A stretch of DNA of 64,000 nucleotides from Streptomyces roseolilacinus (GCF_014649335.1 NZ_BMSV01000002.1:124001-188000); one strand, 5' to 3'. Numbered from the stretch's first letter, positions 25,501 to 33,400 are shown. The notes: generated by a model from the letters alone, not told the origin. Numbers and translations: made by a program.

Positions 25501-26544
25501 TCAGGGAGCCTTGCCCGCGGGCTGCCCGGCGGGCCGGACGCCCAGGACCCACAGCCGGCCGCGCTCGACGGTGAACTCGACGGCGCGCACGTCACCGTAG
25601 TGATCGCCCAGCCGCCGCAGGTGCGCGCGCAGTTCCGCGTACGCGGCCGGGGCGAGCCGGTCCAGCTCCTCCAGCGGCAGCGGGTCCCGCACCCCGGCGG
25701 TGACGTCCTCGCCCTGCGCGTCCGGCAGGTAGACGCCGGACGCGCCGCCCGCGCCGGGCCCGCCGGGTGCCGGGCCGCGGGTGAGGGCGACGCCGCTGCC
25801 GGAGTCGGCGCCCCGGTTGCCGAACACCATCGTCTGGACGGTCACGGCCGTGCCGAGGTCGTCGGGGACGCCCGCACGCCTCCGCCGCTCCCGCGCCGGC
25901 CCGGAGTTCCACCGGGTGAACGCGGCCCGCACCGCCCGGCGCAGCTGCTCCGCCGGGTCCTGCGGGAAGTCCTCGCCGGTCCGCTCCCTGACGAGGTCCT
26001 TGTACGTCTCGACGACCCGGATCAGGTCGCAGGCGTCCAGCCGCTCGTCCTCCACGTGGTGCTGGTCCTCGACCCGGTGCCGGACCTCCCCGAACAGCTC
26101 CGGCTCCACGCCCATCACGGCGGTGCCGAACCGTTCGACGAGGCGGCGGTAGGAGTCCCACGCGAACCGCTCCCGCGCCGGGGTCCCGGCCAGCCCCAGG
26201 ACCGCGTAGTCGTTCAGCCCCACGTCCAGGACCGCCTCTGGCGCCCCCGGTGCGGGCAGCCGCGCCCCGGAGCGGACCGACAGCAGCAGCGGGTCGTCCA
26301 CCTGCCCCAGGCGCCGCCCCGCCGCGCGCTCCAGCCGGGCCAGGTGCTCCGACACCTCCCCGTCCAGCTCCGGCGGCGGGGCGCCGGTCGTGGCGTACAC
26401 GCGGCACGCCTCGGTCGAGACCGTGAACCCCGCCGGTACGGGCAGGCCCATCCGCACCATCTCGGCCAGGTCGGCGCCCTTGCCGCCCAGCAGGCCGGCC
26501 CGGTCCCGGCCGCCCTCGGCGAAGTCGTACACGTAGCGGACCAT
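25501..26544 (-). CDS. stand-alone PPDK/PEP-synthase ATP-binding domain protein
   Basis: 347 residues that correspond to the N-terminal nucleotide-binding domain of pyruvate phosphate dikinase: YVYDFAEGG, LLGGKGADLAEMVRMGLPVPAGFTV, LLSVRSGA, VLDVGLND, VQTMVFGNRG. The central phosphohistidine domain (TSHAA type) and the C-terminal PEP/pyruvate barrel are absent; a full PPDK is about 870-900 residues. It ends with a normal stop after VEFTVERGRLWVL. It therefore cannot perform the full reaction alone. PPDK genes occur in Streptomyces and clostridial stress or dormancy gene sets, which fits the neighbours. The start at 26544 (MVRYVYDF) matches PPDK N-termini. Confidence 0.85.
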   Translation of the reverse strand: MVRYVYDFAEGGRDRAGLLGGKGADLAEMVRMGLPVPAGFTVSTEACRVYATTGAPPPELDGEVSEHLARLERAAGRRLGQVDDPLLLSVRSGARLPAPGAPEAVLDVGLNDYAVLGLAGTPARERFAWDSYRRLVERFGTAVMGVEPELFGEVRHRVEDQHHVEDERLDACDLIRVVETYKDLVRERTGEDFPQDPAEQLRRAVRAAFTRWNSGPARERRRRAGVPDDLGTAVTVQTMVFGNRGADSGSGVALTRGPAPGGPGAGGASGVYLPDAQGEDVTAGVRDPLPLEELDRLAPAAYAELRAHLRRLGDHYGDVRAVEFTVERGRLWVLGVRPAGQPAGKAP

Positions 26545-26700
26545 GGCAGTGCGCCCTCCAGGATCGGCCGGACCGCGGTGCCACCACGACCAGCGTGCCA
26601 CCCGCGCCCCCGGCCGGCGCCCGGGCGGGCCGGTGCGGCGGGGGAGCGGTCGGTGGAGCCCGGTGCCCGCGCCGTACGGTCCCGGCGCGGGCACCCCGGC

Positions 26701-27600
26701 TCACTCGTGCGGGACCACCGCCACCGGGGACGGCGCGTGGTGCAGGACCGCGTGCGCCACCGACCCGATCCGCGGTCCCAGCGGCCCCTGCCGCTCCCGG
26801 CGGCCGACCACCATCAGTCCCGCGTCCGAGGCCACCGACAGCAGCACCTGACCGCCGCTGCCCAGTTCCACGTGCTCGATCACCGGCACCTGCGGGTACC
26901 GCTCCCGCCACGGTGCCAGCGCGTCGGACAGCACCTTGCGCTCGAACGGCTCCAGACCGCCCGCCTCGTCCGCCAGCGCCAGCGAACCGGGGCTGTACGC
27001 GTACAGCGACGGCAGGCTCCAGGCCCGTACCGCGCGCACGCCGACGCCCCGGGCGGCCGCCTCGCCGAACGCGAACCCGAGCACCGCCGCGCTCTCCTCG
27101 CGCCCGCCCTGCTGGCCGACGACGACCTCACCCGCCTCCGCGCCCGCCGGCGGCCCGGCCCCGTCGTCCCGCCGGGCGCGCACCGCCACCACCGGGCAGG
27201 CCGAGGTGGCGATCACCTGCTGCCCGTAGGAGCCGAGCAGGAACCCGAGGAGCGCCCCGCGCCCGCGCGAGCCGAGCACCAGCATCTCCGCGGTCCCGCC
27301 GGCCTCCAGCAGGGCCGGCACCGGGGTGTCCGCCACCAGCCGGGAGGTCACCGGGACGTCCGGGTGCAGGCGGCGCACCTCCGTCTCCGCCTCGTCCAGG
27401 ACGCCCTGCGCGCGCCGCGCCTCCGCCTGCCGATCCTGGTCCGGCGGTACGTCGAGGGGCTGCCCCAGCCAGGCGTGCACGAGCCGCAGGGGCAGCCCGC
27501 GCAGCGCGGCCTCCCGCGCCGCCCAGACGGCCGCGGCGAGGCTCTCGGGCGAGCCGTCCACCCCCGCGGTGATCGCTCGGGTCATCGGGACCTGCGCCAT
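26701..27600 (-). CDS. universal stress protein, tandem UspA domains
   Basis: 299 residues. Two UspA domains, each with an ATP-binding glycine motif: first GSRGRGALLGFLLGS (G-2x-G-9x-G-S type), second VGRRERQGPLGPRIGS. The N-terminus, ITAGVDGSPES, is the usual first strand with the nucleotide-binding Asp. Tandem USPs of this size are typical of actinobacterial hypoxia and redox regulons. The ATG at 27600 has GGAGGA about 8 nt upstream; an internal ATG at 27585 is an alternative. It is divergent from the DUF1876 gene. Confidence 0.92.
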   Translation of the reverse strand: MAQVPMTRAITAGVDGSPESLAAAVWAAREAALRGLPLRLVHAWLGQPLDVPPDQDRQAEARRAQGVLDEAETEVRRLHPDVPVTSRLVADTPVPALLEAGGTAEMLVLGSRGRGALLGFLLGSYGQQVIATSACPVVAVRARRDDGAGPPAGAEAGEVVVGQQGGREESAAVLGFAFGEAAARGVGVRAVRAWSLPSLYAYSPGSLALADEAGGLEPFERKVLSDALAPWRERYPQVPVIEHVELGSGGQVLLSVASDAGLMVVGRRERQGPLGPRIGSVAHAVLHHAPSPVAVVPHE

Positions 27601-27899
27601 GGGTCGTCCTCCGTACGTCGCGGCGTCGGGACCTGCTCCCGCCCAGTGTGGACGGCTCCCGGCCCGCCCGCAGGGACCGGGTGGCCCGCCTGCCCCGTCC
27701 GTTCGGCCCCAAACCGGCGGCCCGGCCGGCGACGGCCGGCGTCCCCCGAACGCCGTCTCCCGGCTCCCGGCGCCCGGCGGCTCCGGCCGGCCACGCCCCT
27801 GGTCCCTCCGGTCGTCCCGGCGGCCCGGCCGGTGGATCCTGGAGGCAGGACCGGTGCCCCATCGGTCCACGGCCGTCTGACGCGTCGAGGAGGCACACC
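27601..27899. promoter_or_regulatory. divergent promoter region with candidate dormancy-type boxes
   Basis: The 299-bp divergent region between the universal stress protein and the DUF1876 gene contains GGGACCGGGTGGCCC at 27673-27687, GGGGCCGAAC (minus strand) at 27701-27710 and GGACCGGTGCCCC at 27848-27860, with a second half site CGGTCC at 27863-27868. Similar elements occur upstream of other genes of this island, so a shared DevR/OsdR-type regulator is possible but unproven. Confidence 0.4.
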
Positions 27900-28202
27900 A
27901 TGACCCGGACGCTGGAGTGGAAGATCAACATGGATCTGCTGGAGGAGGAGGGCACCACGGAGGCGCGTGCCGTCCTCGACACCGGCAAGTCGACGATCAC
28001 CGGCCACGGATCCGCCCGGCGCAACCCGGAGGACGAGGACGTCCCGCTGATCGGCGACGAGCTGGCCGCCAGCCGCGCGATGAGCGACCTCGCCCGGCAG
28101 CTGATGCGCCTCGCGTACAAGGACATCGGCGAGGCGGGCGCGGGGATGGCCGGCGAGGCCGACCGGGACGCCCCGTACGGCTGGACGACACCGGCCCGCT
28201 GA
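27900..28202 (+). CDS. DUF1876 protein (Rv1738-like stress protein)
   Basis: 100 residues of the DUF1876 family: WKINMDLLEEEGTTEARAVL, then TITGHGSARRNP and IGDELAASRAMSDLARQLM. The Mycobacterium tuberculosis relative Rv1738 is strongly induced by DosR in hypoxia and has a fold resembling ribosome-hibernation factors. A similar role in translational dormancy is inferred. The ATG at 27900 has GAGGAGG 5-6 nt upstream. It is divergent from the universal stress protein, and a GGACC-type element lies 40-52 nt upstream. Confidence 0.9.
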   Translation: MTRTLEWKINMDLLEEEGTTEARAVLDTGKSTITGHGSARRNPEDEDVPLIGDELAASRAMSDLARQLMRLAYKDIGEAGAGMAGEADRDAPYGWTTPAR

Positions 28203-28349
28203 GCCGCCGCGCCCCGCGCGGACCCACCGGACCGGACCCACCGCGGGAGCAGGCCGCCCGGCCGCGCCGCACGCCGCCGGACGGCCCACCCGCGCGCCCA
28301 TGCCCGCACACATGCGCGTCCGTACCCGTGCGCGCCCGCGCCCCGCCCG

Positions 28350-28964
28350 TCAGGGGGTCGCGGCCTCCGTGTCGTCGGTCTCGTGGGCGAGCCGGTCGTC
28401 CACCGCCACGACCCCGTCGACCGTCTCGCACAGCCGCACCAGGATCGGGACGAGGCTCCGGTGCGCGAGGGTGCCGCTGAGCGTCACCGTCCCGTCGCTG
28501 ACGTCGACCGTGACGGCGGACGGCGGCAGCCCCAGCGTGCGGGTCACCACGTCCTCCAGGATCTCCTCCTGGATCGCCCGGTCGCGCCGCAGGAACAGCT
28601 GGATCAGGTCGCTGCGGCTCAGCACCCCGATGAGCCGCCCCGAGGCGTCCACCACGGGCAGCCGCTTGATGTGGTGGCGCTCCATCACCCGGGCCGCCTC
28701 GACCGCGCTCCACTCCGGCCGCGCCACCACCGCCGGGCTGGTCATCAGCCCCTCGGCGGTGTTCGGCACCTGCGCCCCGGAGGTGTGGCGGCGCAGCAGG
28801 TCCGCCTCCGACACCACACCGACCGGCCGCTGGTCCCCGTCCACCACGGGCACGGCCGTGATGCCGTACTCGTCGAGCAGCCGCGCGATCTCCTTGAAGG
28901 AGGTGCCGGGCTGCACGGCCACGGCCTCCGGCGTCATCAGATCGGCCACGCTGCGGTGCCTCAT
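28350..28964 (-). CDS. CBS-pair and BON domain protein
   Basis: 204 residues. Two CBS motifs (VADLMTPEAVAVQPG..., VPVVDGDQRPVGVVSEADLL; then LMTSPAVVARPEWS..., LPVVDASGRLIGVLSRSDLI) form a Bateman module that usually binds adenine nucleotides. A C-terminal BON domain (VTVDVSDGTVTLSGTL) suggests membrane or lipid contact. Such CBS-BON proteins recur in actinobacterial hypoxia regulons. It may sense energy charge. The start at 28964 has GGAAGG upstream; the frame extends to 29003 but that part is not CBS-like. Confidence 0.92.
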   Translation of the reverse strand: MRHRSVADLMTPEAVAVQPGTSFKEIARLLDEYGITAVPVVDGDQRPVGVVSEADLLRRHTSGAQVPNTAEGLMTSPAVVARPEWSAVEAARVMERHHIKRLPVVDASGRLIGVLSRSDLIQLFLRRDRAIQEEILEDVVTRTLGLPPSAVTVDVSDGTVTLSGTLAHRSLVPILVRLCETVDGVVAVDDRLAHETDDTEAATP

Positions 28965-29142
28965 CGCTCGCCTTCCCCTTCCGTAGGACCCCCATCCGAG
29001 CATGCGGGACGCCCCGCCCCGGCGCCCGGCACGCCGCGGCGCGCCCCGCGGCGGGGGAAGGGGCGGCTCCGGCCGGTCCCCGCCGCCCCGGGCCGCGTCC
29101 CCGTCCCGCCCCCGGGGAAGGGCGGTCCCGCGGGCGCCGCCG

Positions 29143-29598
29143 TCAGAACACGCCGCTGCCGTGCGGCGCGTACATGTCGAGCAGCCGCACCCGCGTCGCC
29201 TGCAGCCGGTGGGAGAGGACCTGCCCCACCCACTGCGTCAGGGCGTACCCGAAGGCGGTGTCCGCCTCGCACAGCGCCCGCACCACCGCCGCGTCGAACT
29301 CGGAGGCACGCACCAGGCTCATCGCCACCGCGCCCAGCTCCCACTCGTACGGCGGGAACATCCACGACAGGCCGACCAGCTCGCCGTGGCCGAGCATCTC
29401 GATCACGGCCGGGCGCGGACTGCCCGGCACCCGCGAGTCCAGGTTGACGGCGCCCGTCCGGACGATCCAGAACCGGTCCGCCGGCCGGCCCTCGTCGAAG
29501 AGCCGGTGCTCCGGCTCGAACACGGCCTCCCTGGAGAGGGACATCAGCCGCTCGCGGTGCGGAACCGGCAGGGCGTTGATCCTCGGAGCTCTGGTCAT
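29143..29598 (-). CDS. cyclic-nucleotide-binding (CRP-like) protein lacking HTH
   Basis: 151 residues comprising only the cNMP-binding beta-roll: LFDEGRPADRFWIVRTGAVNLD, IEMLGHGELVGLSWMF and the start of the dimerisation helix. The protein ends (MYAPHGSGVF) where the DNA-binding winged helix of a CRP/FNR protein would begin. The phosphate-binding cassette is not canonical (GHGELVGLSW, no RxS), so cAMP binding is doubtful. It may bind another ligand or partner a regulator. Start ATG 29598 has a near-ideal AGGAGG 6 nt upstream. It is divergent from the HTH-oxidoreductase gene. Confidence 0.88.
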   Translation of the reverse strand: MTRAPRINALPVPHRERLMSLSREAVFEPEHRLFDEGRPADRFWIVRTGAVNLDSRVPGSPRPAVIEMLGHGELVGLSWMFPPYEWELGAVAMSLVRASEFDAAVVRALCEADTAFGYALTQWVGQVLSHRLQATRVRLLDMYAPHGSGVF

Positions 29599-29677
29599 GT
29601 GAACCTCCTGGTGAGCCCGCGCACCGAGCGCCGTCCGCCGCACCGTCCGGCGGCGGGACCGGCCGGGAACCGGGGGA

Positions 29678-29691
29678 GGACCGGCCGGTCC
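29678..29691. promoter_or_regulatory. perfect 14-bp palindrome GGACCGGCCGGTCC, candidate operator
   Basis: Lies roughly in the middle of the 196-bp divergent region between the cNMP-binding gene (start 29598) and the HTH gene (start 29795). A degenerate copy, GGGACCGGCCGGGA, lies at 29655-29668. Position and symmetry suit a dimeric regulator. In GC-rich DNA short GC palindromes can arise by chance. Confidence 0.45.
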
Positions 29692-29794
29692 CGCCCGCGC
29701 CCCACCCGGTACGACGGTGTCTTTCGAGCCTACTCACCACCGGCCCGGAGGGCTCCGCCATGCGGGCACCGGGCCCCGCGACTACCGTGATGCC

Positions 29795-30481
29795 ATGTCC
29801 GGACCCGAGCACCACACGGGCGACATCGGCCGCCGCGTCGCCGCCCGCCGCGAACAGCTCGGCCTGTCCCGCGAGGACGTCGCCCTGCGCGCGGGGTCGG
29901 CCCCCGGCTACCTCCAGTACCTGGAGGAGCAGGCGGCCGTCCCCGGCATGGGCTTCCTGCTGCGGCTCGCCGACGCCCTGGAGACCACCGTGGGCGCCCT
30001 CACCGGAGGCGCCGCCGACCTGCCGCCCGGCGTGGGGCACGCGGCCTACCACCCCGAGCTGGTCGAGCTGGACCCCGGCGAGTGCCGGGAGCTGCTCGGC
30101 ACCCACGGCGTGGGCCGCCTCGCCGTCACCACGCACGAGGGCCCCGCCATCCTGCCCGTCAACTACGTCGTCGCCGGCGACGACGTCGCGTTCCGCACCT
30201 CGCCCGAGTCGCTCCCCGGCAGGGCCGCGGGCGGCGAGGTCGCCTTCGAGGTGGACCACATCGACGAGGCGTTCAGCCAGGGCTGGAGCGTCCTCCTCGT
30301 CGGCACCGCCCGCACCGTCACCGAACCCGGCGCGGTCCGGGCGCTGGAGGAGCGGGCGTTCACCACGCCGTGGGCCGGCGCCGAACGGGACCTGTGGGTC
30401 GCCGTCACCCCGGCCCGCGTCTCCGGCCGGCGCATCCGCGTCCACCACACCCACCGGACGCCCGGCACGCCCGGTACCTGA
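29795..30481 (+). CDS. XRE-type HTH fused to pyridoxamine-oxidase-like flavin domain
   Basis: 228 residues. An N-terminal helix-turn-helix of the XRE type (GRRVAARREQLGLSREDVALRAGSAPGYL) is followed by a split-barrel FMN-binding domain (LGTHGVGRLAVTTHEGPAILPVNYVVAGDDVAF, VAFEVDHIDEAFSQGWSVLLVGTA). Such fusions in Streptomyces stress islands may couple flavin or redox state to DNA binding; this is inference. No ribosome-binding site is seen before the ATG at 29795; a TACCGT hexamer at 29783-29788 lies 6 nt before it, so a leaderless mRNA is likely. Confidence 0.9.
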   Translation: MSGPEHHTGDIGRRVAARREQLGLSREDVALRAGSAPGYLQYLEEQAAVPGMGFLLRLADALETTVGALTGGAADLPPGVGHAAYHPELVELDPGECRELLGTHGVGRLAVTTHEGPAILPVNYVVAGDDVAFRTSPESLPGRAAGGEVAFEVDHIDEAFSQGWSVLLVGTARTVTEPGAVRALEERAFTTPWAGAERDLWVAVTPARVSGRRIRVHHTHRTPGTPGT

Positions 30482-30603
30482 CCGCCCCCACGAGGGCGGC
30501 GCCGGATCCGGCCGCGGGCCGAAGGGGGGTTCCAGACCCGCGCGGACGAGGAACCCGGCCGGAGGACCGGTGCGCGGTCCGCGCGAGTCCCCCAGGAGGA
30601 TCC

Positions 30604-31485
30604 ATGAACCACGACACGACCAGGGCGCCGGTCATCGCCGGTGTCGACGGTTCCCCCCAGGCCGGGGCCGCCGTCCTGTGGGCGGCCGCGGAGGCGTACC
30701 GGCGCCGCCGGCCGCTGCACCTCGTGCACGCCACCGGCACGGAGGGCCGCGCGACCGACGAGGCCGCCGAGCGGGCCCGCGCGGCCGGCCACGACCTGCT
30801 CACGAAGACGGCGGGCACGGTCGCGGAACGGTTCCCGGACGTGACCGTCGTCCGCCGCCTCACCCCGGGCGACGCCGTGCGCGCCCTGCACGACGAGGCC
30901 GGTACGGAGGGCACCGTCGTCGTCGGCCACCGCGGCCTCGGCGGCTTCGGCGAACTGCTGCTGGGCTCCGTCGGCCTGGGCGTCGTCTCGCACGCGCAGG
31001 CGCCCGTCGTCGTGGTGCGCGGAGAGCGCGACCACGCCGCCACCGGGGTCGTCGTCGCCTGCGTGCGCGACGAACACGACCACGCGTGGGTGCGGCACGT
31101 GGCCCGCGAGGCCGAACTGCGCCGGGCGGCCCTGCGCCTGGTCACCGTCTGGAACCCGCTCGTCCACATGGGCGACGCGCTGACCATGCTCGACGACATC
31201 GACGGCATCGCCCGGCAGCGGCTGCGCGAGACGCACGACCTCGCCGACGCGGTCCGCGGCGAGTTCGACGGGCTGCCCGTCACCGTCGAGGTGGAGGGCG
31301 GCCATTCCACCGCCGGGCTGCTCGTCCAGGCCTCGCAGGAGGCCGACCTGGTCGCCGTCGGCGCGCACCGCCCCGCGTTCGGCGTCGGCCGGGGCGTCGG
31401 ACACGTCGTCCACGCGCTGCTGCACCACGCGCACTGCCCCGTCCTGACCGTCCCGCGCGAACCCCGCACCCGGAGGGCACACTGA
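30604..31485 (+). CDS. universal stress protein, tandem UspA domains
   Basis: 293 residues. Two UspA domains: the first starts APVIAGVDGSPQ and ends with the nucleotide motif VGHRGLGGFGELLLGS, the second ends with VGAHRPAFGVGRGVGHV. A second family member lies at 26701-27600 on the other strand. The ATG at 30604 has AGGAGG at 7-8 nt. Upstream elements GGGCCGAAGG (30516) and GGACCG...CGGTCC (30564-30580) resemble elements before other genes in the island. Probably a hypoxia or redox-stress protein. Confidence 0.92.
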   Translation: MNHDTTRAPVIAGVDGSPQAGAAVLWAAAEAYRRRRPLHLVHATGTEGRATDEAAERARAAGHDLLTKTAGTVAERFPDVTVVRRLTPGDAVRALHDEAGTEGTVVVGHRGLGGFGELLLGSVGLGVVSHAQAPVVVVRGERDHAATGVVVACVRDEHDHAWVRHVAREAELRRAALRLVTVWNPLVHMGDALTMLDDIDGIARQRLRETHDLADAVRGEFDGLPVTVEVEGGHSTAGLLVQASQEADLVAVGAHRPAFGVGRGVGHVVHALLHHAHCPVLTVPREPRTRRAH

Positions 31486-31558
31486 CGCGCCGGCTGGGTA
31501 CCCGGGGAAGGCGGCGGGTACCCGCCGGCACGTCGCACCGAAGGTGGAGGTGGTCCCC

Positions 31559-31930
31559 ATGGCACCCGGGAGGGACGAGGACCGCCTCCTCGCCGAGATC
31601 GAGAGGCTCCTCGCCCGTGAGGACCCGGGCCTGGACGCCCGGATGTCCGCGCTCGCCCGGAAGCTCACCGAGGATCCGGCCGCCGGCGCCGCGCCGCACG
31701 GGCGGACGGCCCGCGAGGACGGGCGCGGGACCGGAGCCGAGGAGGGGGAGCACCGCGCGGGGCGCGACGAGCGCCGGGACTGGCGCAGGATCCTGGCCCT
31801 CGTCGCCGTCGCGGTCGCCGTCGTGGGCCTGGTCCTCACGGCGATCCTCACCCAGCCGTCCGGCTCCGGCGACGGCACCACCCCGGGCTCCCCGGCCGGC
31901 CTGTCCGCCGTGACGGTCCCGGGGGCCTGA
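31559..31930 (+). CDS. small membrane protein, DUF3040-like
   Basis: 123 residues. The N-terminal helical segment EDRLLAEIERLLAREDPGLDARMSAL resembles DUF3040; an acidic/basic linker follows, then one membrane helix near residues 80-102 (LALVAVAVAVVGLVLTAILT) and a short tail. The ATG at 31559 is preferred to the GTG at 31544 because GGAGG lies 9 nt upstream. Function unknown. It is the last gene of the rightward run, 74 nt after the universal stress protein gene. Confidence 0.78.
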   Translation: MAPGRDEDRLLAEIERLLAREDPGLDARMSALARKLTEDPAAGAAPHGRTAREDGRGTGAEEGEHRAGRDERRDWRRILALVAVAVAVVGLVLTAILTQPSGSGDGTTPGSPAGLSAVTVPGA

Positions 31931-31949
31931 CGGCGCCGGCCCGGCCGGG

Positions 31950-32252
31950 TCACCCGGCGGCGGGCGCCCCTCCGCGCGCGCCGCCCCCCGGCGCGCGGCG
32001 GGCCTCCCCGGCCCCCAGGGCCTCCCCGGCCCCCGGGACCCGCGGCCCGTCCGGCAGGTCGGGCAGCAGCAGGAGCAGGTCCGGCAGCCCGCACACCCGC
32101 ACGTGCGGGGAGAGCCCCGCCAGCAGCGCGAGGACCTCCGGCCGGGCGTCCGCCGCGCGCGCGGCCGCGCACAGGTCGTCCCTGCGCACCCAGCCCGAAC
32201 CGAACGCCCCCCGGGTACAAGCGGTGATCTCCTGCCGCGTCACCGTCGACAT
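31950..32252 (-). CDS. small hypothetical protein with Leu-rich middle and repetitive tail
   Basis: 100 residues. The first 70 (TRQEITACTRGAFG..., VLALLAGLSPHVRVCGLPDLLLLLPDLP) align loosely with the divergent 68-residue protein at 32588-32794: same TR-EI start, RDDL/RSDL element and DLP ending. The tail is Gly/Ala/Glu-rich and encoded by tandem GC-rich repeats. A start at 32252 (MSTVTRQ) is supported by the similarity to its neighbour. Function unknown. Confidence 0.7.
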   Translation of the reverse strand: MSTVTRQEITACTRGAFGSGWVRRDDLCAAARAADARPEVLALLAGLSPHVRVCGLPDLLLLLPDLPDGPRVPGAGEALGAGEARRAPGGGARGGAPAAG

Positions 32253-32587
32253 GGCCCTCGTCCCTCCCGCCGCCTCCACGCATCGTCACTCACCGCGATC
32301 GTACCCTCACGCCGAGCGGACGGTCAGGGGTCTCGCCCGATGCCCGGGTTAACGCCCGGCGGCCGGCGTCCGACGGGCTCGGCAAGGGGCGGGGAATTCG
32401 GGCAACTCGCTTTCGCCAGAAGGGTCCTGACTTGCCGTCGGACTCCGCCGCTGCGTTAGATTGGTGCCGCTCGCCGACCCCGCCGCGTACGGCCAGGGGC
32501 GGCGCGGGAGCCGCCCGTCGCGGCCGCACCAGACCACCACGCACCACCACGCCGCCACCCTTCACGCGCGCTCACACTGGGGGAGCC
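32253..32587. promoter_or_regulatory. 335-bp divergent region with promoter for the small rightward gene
   Basis: TTGCCG at 32432-32437 and TTAGAT at 32456-32461, 18 nt apart, form a plausible sigma-70-type (HrdB-like) promoter reading right. The transcript would have a leader of about 120 nt before the ATG at 32588. No gene is recognised in the region. Confidence 0.5.
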
Positions 32588-32794
32588 ATGGCTGACGACG
32601 TCACCCGCACCGAGATCGCCGACCACCTGGCAGCCGTCTTCGCCAACGGCGCGGTCAGCCGCAGCGATCTGCTGATCGCCGCCGCCGGCGCCCGCTCCGA
32701 GGTCCGCGAGGTCCTCGAGCGGCTGCCCGACCGCCGCTACACCGAACTGCGGCAGGTGTGGGAGGACCTGCCGTCCGTCCCCGTCGGAATCTGA
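32588..32794 (+). CDS. small hypothetical protein (68 aa), DUF2795-like
   Basis: 68 residues: TRTEIADHLAAVFANGAVSRSDL, then VREVLERLPDRRYTELRQVWEDLP. The second half resembles DUF2795 proteins (short helical domains of unknown function common in actinobacteria). It is a probable paralogue of the divergent gene at 31950-32252. The ATG at 32588 follows GGGGGAG. It is 50 nt upstream of another small gene, with which it may be co-transcribed. Confidence 0.78.
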   Translation: MADDVTRTEIADHLAAVFANGAVSRSDLLIAAAGARSEVREVLERLPDRRYTELRQVWEDLPSVPVGI

Positions 32795-32798
32795 ACCC

Positions 32799-32812
32799 GG
32801 GCCGAAGGCCCC
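32799..32812. promoter_or_regulatory. inverted repeat GGGCC-GAA-GGCCC
   Basis: Lies between two small genes, 33 nt before the second ATG. It matches the GGGCCGAA-type element seen at 30516 and (minus strand) 27701-27710. Could be a regulator site or a weak hairpin. Confidence 0.35.
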
Positions 32813-32844
32813 GACGACCCCGAGAGCACGGAGCGACAACGAAC

Positions 32845-33084
32845 ATGGCCGTCTTCAGACTGCGGCTGGCCCACGGCGAGGACACCGTCGTCGAGGCGGA
32901 CGCCGCGGGACGCACCGCCGCGGGCGAGATCGTGCTGGAACGCACCGACCAGCACGGCAGGTCCGAACGGGTGCGGACCTACCGGGCCGACACGGTCACC
33001 GCCGTCTACCGGCGCGGCCCCGCCGACGGCGGCCTGTACGGCTGGATCCCGCAGCCCCCGGACGGCACCTGGTGGTGCTACTGA
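32845..33084 (+). CDS. small hypothetical protein (79 aa)
   Basis: 79 residues, function unknown: FRLRLAHGEDTVVEADAAGRTAAGEIVLERTD, then VRTYRADTVTAVYRR and a Trp-rich end (GWIPQPPDGTWWCY). The text suggests a small beta-rich domain. The ATG at 32845 has a weak GGAGCGACAACGAAC upstream. Good third-position GC bias supports it as real. Confidence 0.7.
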   Translation: MAVFRLRLAHGEDTVVEADAAGRTAAGEIVLERTDQHGRSERVRTYRADTVTAVYRRGPADGGLYGWIPQPPDGTWWCY

Positions 33085-33094
33085 CCCGCGCCCG

Positions 33095-33400
33095 CTAACC
33101 GCGGGCCCGGTGCGCGGCCTCCGCGACGTCCCGGGCCCGCGACGGGGCCAGCCGCAGCAGGTACACGGTCCCGCCGAGCACCGCGCGGACGACCCCCCGC
33201 GGCACGTACCAGGGCTCCACCACCCGCACCTCCGACAGCGGCGCGCTGTCGATCTCGCTGCCCCTGCTGTTCAGCAGGGTCAGCCGGCCCTCCGCCACCC
33301 GCACCCGGCCGGCCGTCGTCAACTGGCGCCACCCCCGCCGGATGAGCACGCCCCGCTCCTCGAACTCCCGTCTGGCCACGCTGCGCCCCCAGTCACCCAC
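33095..33400 (-). CDS. hypothetical protein, possible PH-like domain
   Basis: 101 residues from the GTG at 33400 (VGDWGRSVARREFEERGVLIRRGWRQ), which has AAAGG 8 nt upstream. The centre, GRVRVAEGRLTLLNSRGSEIDSAPLSEVRVV, and YVPRGVVRAVLGGTVYLLRL suggest a small beta-sheet domain of the PH-like type. Longer in-frame extension to 33583 is Arg/Gly-rich and non-gene-like. Function unknown. It is divergent from the SpoIIE gene. Confidence 0.65.
   Translation of the reverse strand: MGDWGRSVARREFEERGVLIRRGWRQLTTAGRVRVAEGRLTLLNSRGSEIDSAPLSEVRVVEPWYVPRGVVRAVLGGTVYLLRLAPSRARDVAEAAHRARG

Noticed and set aside
29143..29598. Full CRP/FNR transcription factor
   Set aside because: The protein ends before any winged helix, and no in-frame continuation exists.
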